DNA of 13,771 nt from Planctomycetaceae bacterium. GTDB taxonomy: Bacteria; Planctomycetota; Phycisphaerae; Phycisphaerales; SM1A02. Under the pieces are notes generated by a model. The model was given only the letters and a program-made list of their open reading frames with translations, did no database searches and was not told where the DNA came from. Of this stretch, positions 13,381-13,771 are shown piece by piece. The stretch lies in contig NYWY01000069.1 in the NCBI GenBank assembly GCA_002685335.1, forward strand, positions 1-13,771. The letters are read 5' to 3'. The stretch's first letter is position 1. Each line of letters begins with the position of its first letter. Made by a program: the position numbers and the translations under genes.

Positions 13381-13771
13381 TCAGGGGTCACGAACCTCGT
13401 CGTCGTCCGACTCCCAGAGATTGCCCTCTTCGGGGACCGGCTCGTACCGAAGATCCGCCGTCTCGGATGGGTTCCGGATTTCCGTCGCCTCCGGTTCCGC
13501 GTTGCCGACCGGCTCGTGGTCTTCGGCTTCCGAGTCCGAGTCCACATCTTCAGTCTCTTCTTCGTCTTCATCTTCGTCTTCGTCTTCTTCGTCTTCATAC
13601 TCCGCTTCCTCGTCACCCTCTTCTTCGTCTTCGTCCTCGTCCTCGTCCTCGTCCTCCTCTTCGTCGTACTCGTCTTCTTCGCCACCCTCGTCTTCGTCCT
13701 CGCCTTCTTCGTACTCGTCTTCCTCTTCGCCCTCACCTTCCTCGTCACCCTCTTCTTCGTACTCGTCTTCC
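13381..13771 (-). CDS. C-terminal part of a protein with a long Asp/Glu tail
   Basis: An open frame without a start in the window runs from the right edge to a TGA at 13381, giving the last 129 residues of a larger protein. About the first 79 visible residues are nearly all Asp and Glu with spaced Tyr and Gly (for example EDEYEEEGDEEGEGEEEDEY). They are followed by an ordinary-looking end: VGNAEPEATEIRNPSETADL and then RYEPVPEEGNLWESDDDEVR. The frame is chosen because its codons (mixed GAA/GAG/GAC, CGT/CGG for Arg) match the neighbours, while the alternative Lys/Arg-rich frame on this strand needs many AGG codons not used elsewhere here. Such tails are disordered and can bind basic proteins, metal ions or nucleic-acid-binding partners. 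The protein family cannot be named. It is encoded 131 bases upstream of dprA on the same strand. Confidence 0.75.
   Translation of the reverse strand, partial: EDEYEEEGDEEGEGEEEDEYEEGEDEDEGGEEDEYDEEEDEDEDEDEDEEEGDEEAEYEDEEDEDEDEDEEETEDVDSDSEAEDHEPVGNAEPEATEIRNPSETADLRYEPVPEEGNLWESDDDEVRDP
13534..13770 (-). repeat. Low-complexity GAA/GAG/GAC codon repeat
   Basis: The minus strand is an irregular repeat of GAA, GAG and GAC codons with occasional TAC, GGT and GGC. The block GACGAGTACGAAGAA recurs with small changes near 13766, 13716 and 13671, showing growth by duplication of short units. Length may vary among strains. Confidence 0.75.

Noticed and set aside
13371..13748. A Lys/Arg/Thr-rich, histone-like product from the acidic-tail region
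   Set aside because: It is the shifted frame of the GAA/GAC repeat. It requires AGG arginine codons that are rare in the other genes here, while the acidic frame stays open to the edge and ends in normal sequence.
13534..13771. A CRISPR or other tandem repeat array
   Set aside because: The repetition is a codon-level low-complexity run without fixed repeat length or spacers.

Overview
The window reads as ordinary chromosome from a GC-rich bacterium with strong arginine-over-lysine preference. The mix of housekeeping genes (bL27, DnaA, GuaA, DprA) with poorly known exported proteins, a phosphorylatable STAS/kinase pair and HEAT-like proteins suggests a planctomycete, perhaps Phycisphaerae-like. 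That placement is an inference from protein style, not from a marker search. I see no tRNA, rRNA, CRISPR array, insertion sequence or prophage gene.

Layout, left to right. The minus strand carries the start of rpmA (bL27) behind a good sigma-70 promoter, then a secreted protein of unknown function. Divergent from it is a two-domain GNAT acetyltransferase. About 500 bp without genes follows, rich in inverted repeats and holding one good DnaA box, and leads into dnaA. After dnaA come an exported, probably HEAT-like protein and a DegT-family protein that has lost the PLP lysine. Converging on these from the minus strand are guaA and a SAM-dependent methyltransferase, probably one transcription unit. 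Divergent from guaA is a plus-strand operon of four genes: a small lipoprotein, an RsbW-type ATPase/kinase, a STAS anti-anti-sigma-like protein and an MlaE lipid-transport permease. Converging on it are a calcineurin-type phosphoesterase, dprA, and the 3' end of a gene whose product ends in a very long Asp/Glu tail.

How the genes may work together. The most interesting group is the lipoprotein-RsbW-STAS-MlaE operon. It joins a partner-switching kinase and its phosphorylatable STAS substrate to an Mla-type permease, with no MlaF ATPase or MlaD beside it. This suggests, but does not prove, phosphorylation-controlled envelope lipid transport. Other points worth a second look are the DegT protein with a single, wrongly placed lysine, the DnaA with an altered DNA-binding signature, the structured dnaA upstream region, a perfect 14-bp palindrome abutting the guaA start codon, and two exported-protein genes that look leaderless (TANNNT exactly six bases before ATG).
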